From Chamaesiphon sp. (GTDB lineage: Bacteria > Cyanobacteriota > Cyanobacteriia > Cyanobacteriales > Chamaesiphonaceae): a stretch of DNA of 5,262 bases. The translations under genes were made by a program, and so were the position numbers. The notes under the pieces were generated by a model, which was given only the letters and a program-made list of their open reading frames with translations, was not told the origin of the DNA and ran no database searches. The stretch spans positions 1-5,262 of the forward strand of contig JAGVCD010000229.1 of assembly GCA_020059425.1 (NCBI GenBank). Direction: 5' to 3'. Each line of letters starts with the position of its first letter. The first letter of the stretch is position 1. Of the stretch, positions 5,137 through 5,262 are shown piece after piece.

Positions 5137-5262
5137 TTAATAGCGAGCAACACCATCTTCCCTTGCCGCTTTTTGCACCGCTGCCGTCACTGCCGTCACC
5201 ACCCGCTTATCAAAAACCGAAGGAATAATATATTCTGCACTCAGTTCATTCGGATTGACCAA
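5137..5262 (-). CDS. NAD(P)-dependent malic enzyme, C-terminal fragment (5' end outside window)
   Basis: The minus strand is open from the window edge (5262) to TAA (complement of 5137-5139), giving 41 residues. The segment AEYIIPSVFDKRVVTAVTAA followed by VQKAAREDGVAR is the characteristic end of bacterial malic enzymes, which decarboxylate malate to pyruvate with NAD(P) reduction in the cytoplasm. The pattern Y-I-I-P-x-x-F-D-x-R-V..A-V..A-A-R-x-x-G-V-A-R is what I recognise; the catalytic and nucleotide-binding parts lie outside the window, so cofactor preference cannot be judged. The gene is convergent with the efflux operon and probably functionally unrelated to it. Confidence 0.85.
   Translation of the reverse strand: MVNPNELSAEYIIPSVFDKRVVTAVTAAVQKAAREDGVARY

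Overview
The window looks like a chromosomal segment from a cyanobacterium. The palindrome CGATCG recurs about twenty times by eye, usually inside degenerate copies of the HIP1 octamer, with one exact GCGATCGC at 3102-3109. This is the signature of HIP1-bearing cyanobacteria. The genus cannot be fixed from the sequence alone.

Layout: (1) 2-181, the 3' end of a plus-strand gene encoding a beta-rich protein of unknown function. (2) 182-274, a short intergenic stretch with a good sigma70-type promoter (221-250) and an imperfect palindrome over its -10 box. (3) 275-892, a TetR-family repressor. (4) 893-959, a gap with inverted and direct repeats that could be operator DNA. (5) 960-2660, a membrane-anchored HlyD/MacA-type periplasmic adaptor with an unusually long, internally repeated alpha-hairpin. 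(6) 2661-2804, a 144-nt gap that opens with a perfect stem-loop. (7) 2805-4067, a MacB/FtsX-type permease. (8) 4082-4744, the cognate ABC ATPase behind a canonical Shine-Dalgarno. (9) 4745-5136, an AT-rich intergenic region ending in two tandem hairpins, the second a rho-independent terminator. (10) 5137-5262, minus strand, the C-terminal end of a malic enzyme.

Genes 275-4744 read as one operon: TetR regulator, adaptor, permease, ATPase. The products would form a MacAB/YknXYZ-like tripartite export pump. The ATPase and the four-helix permease sit in the inner membrane, and the adaptor bridges the periplasm to an outer-membrane TolC-like channel encoded elsewhere. The TetR protein probably represses its own operon. 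The substrate (drug, lipid, siderophore or peptide) cannot be told from the sequence.

The most distinctive observation is in the adaptor. A module centred on AG-N/T-R-x-E-x-I occurs six times: three copies at exact 26-residue spacing on the ascending arm of the hairpin, and three at exact 26-residue spacing on the descending arm, mirrored around the tip. The family is known; the symmetric 3+3 expansion is what merits a closer look. No CRISPR array, insertion sequence, tRNA or rRNA was seen.
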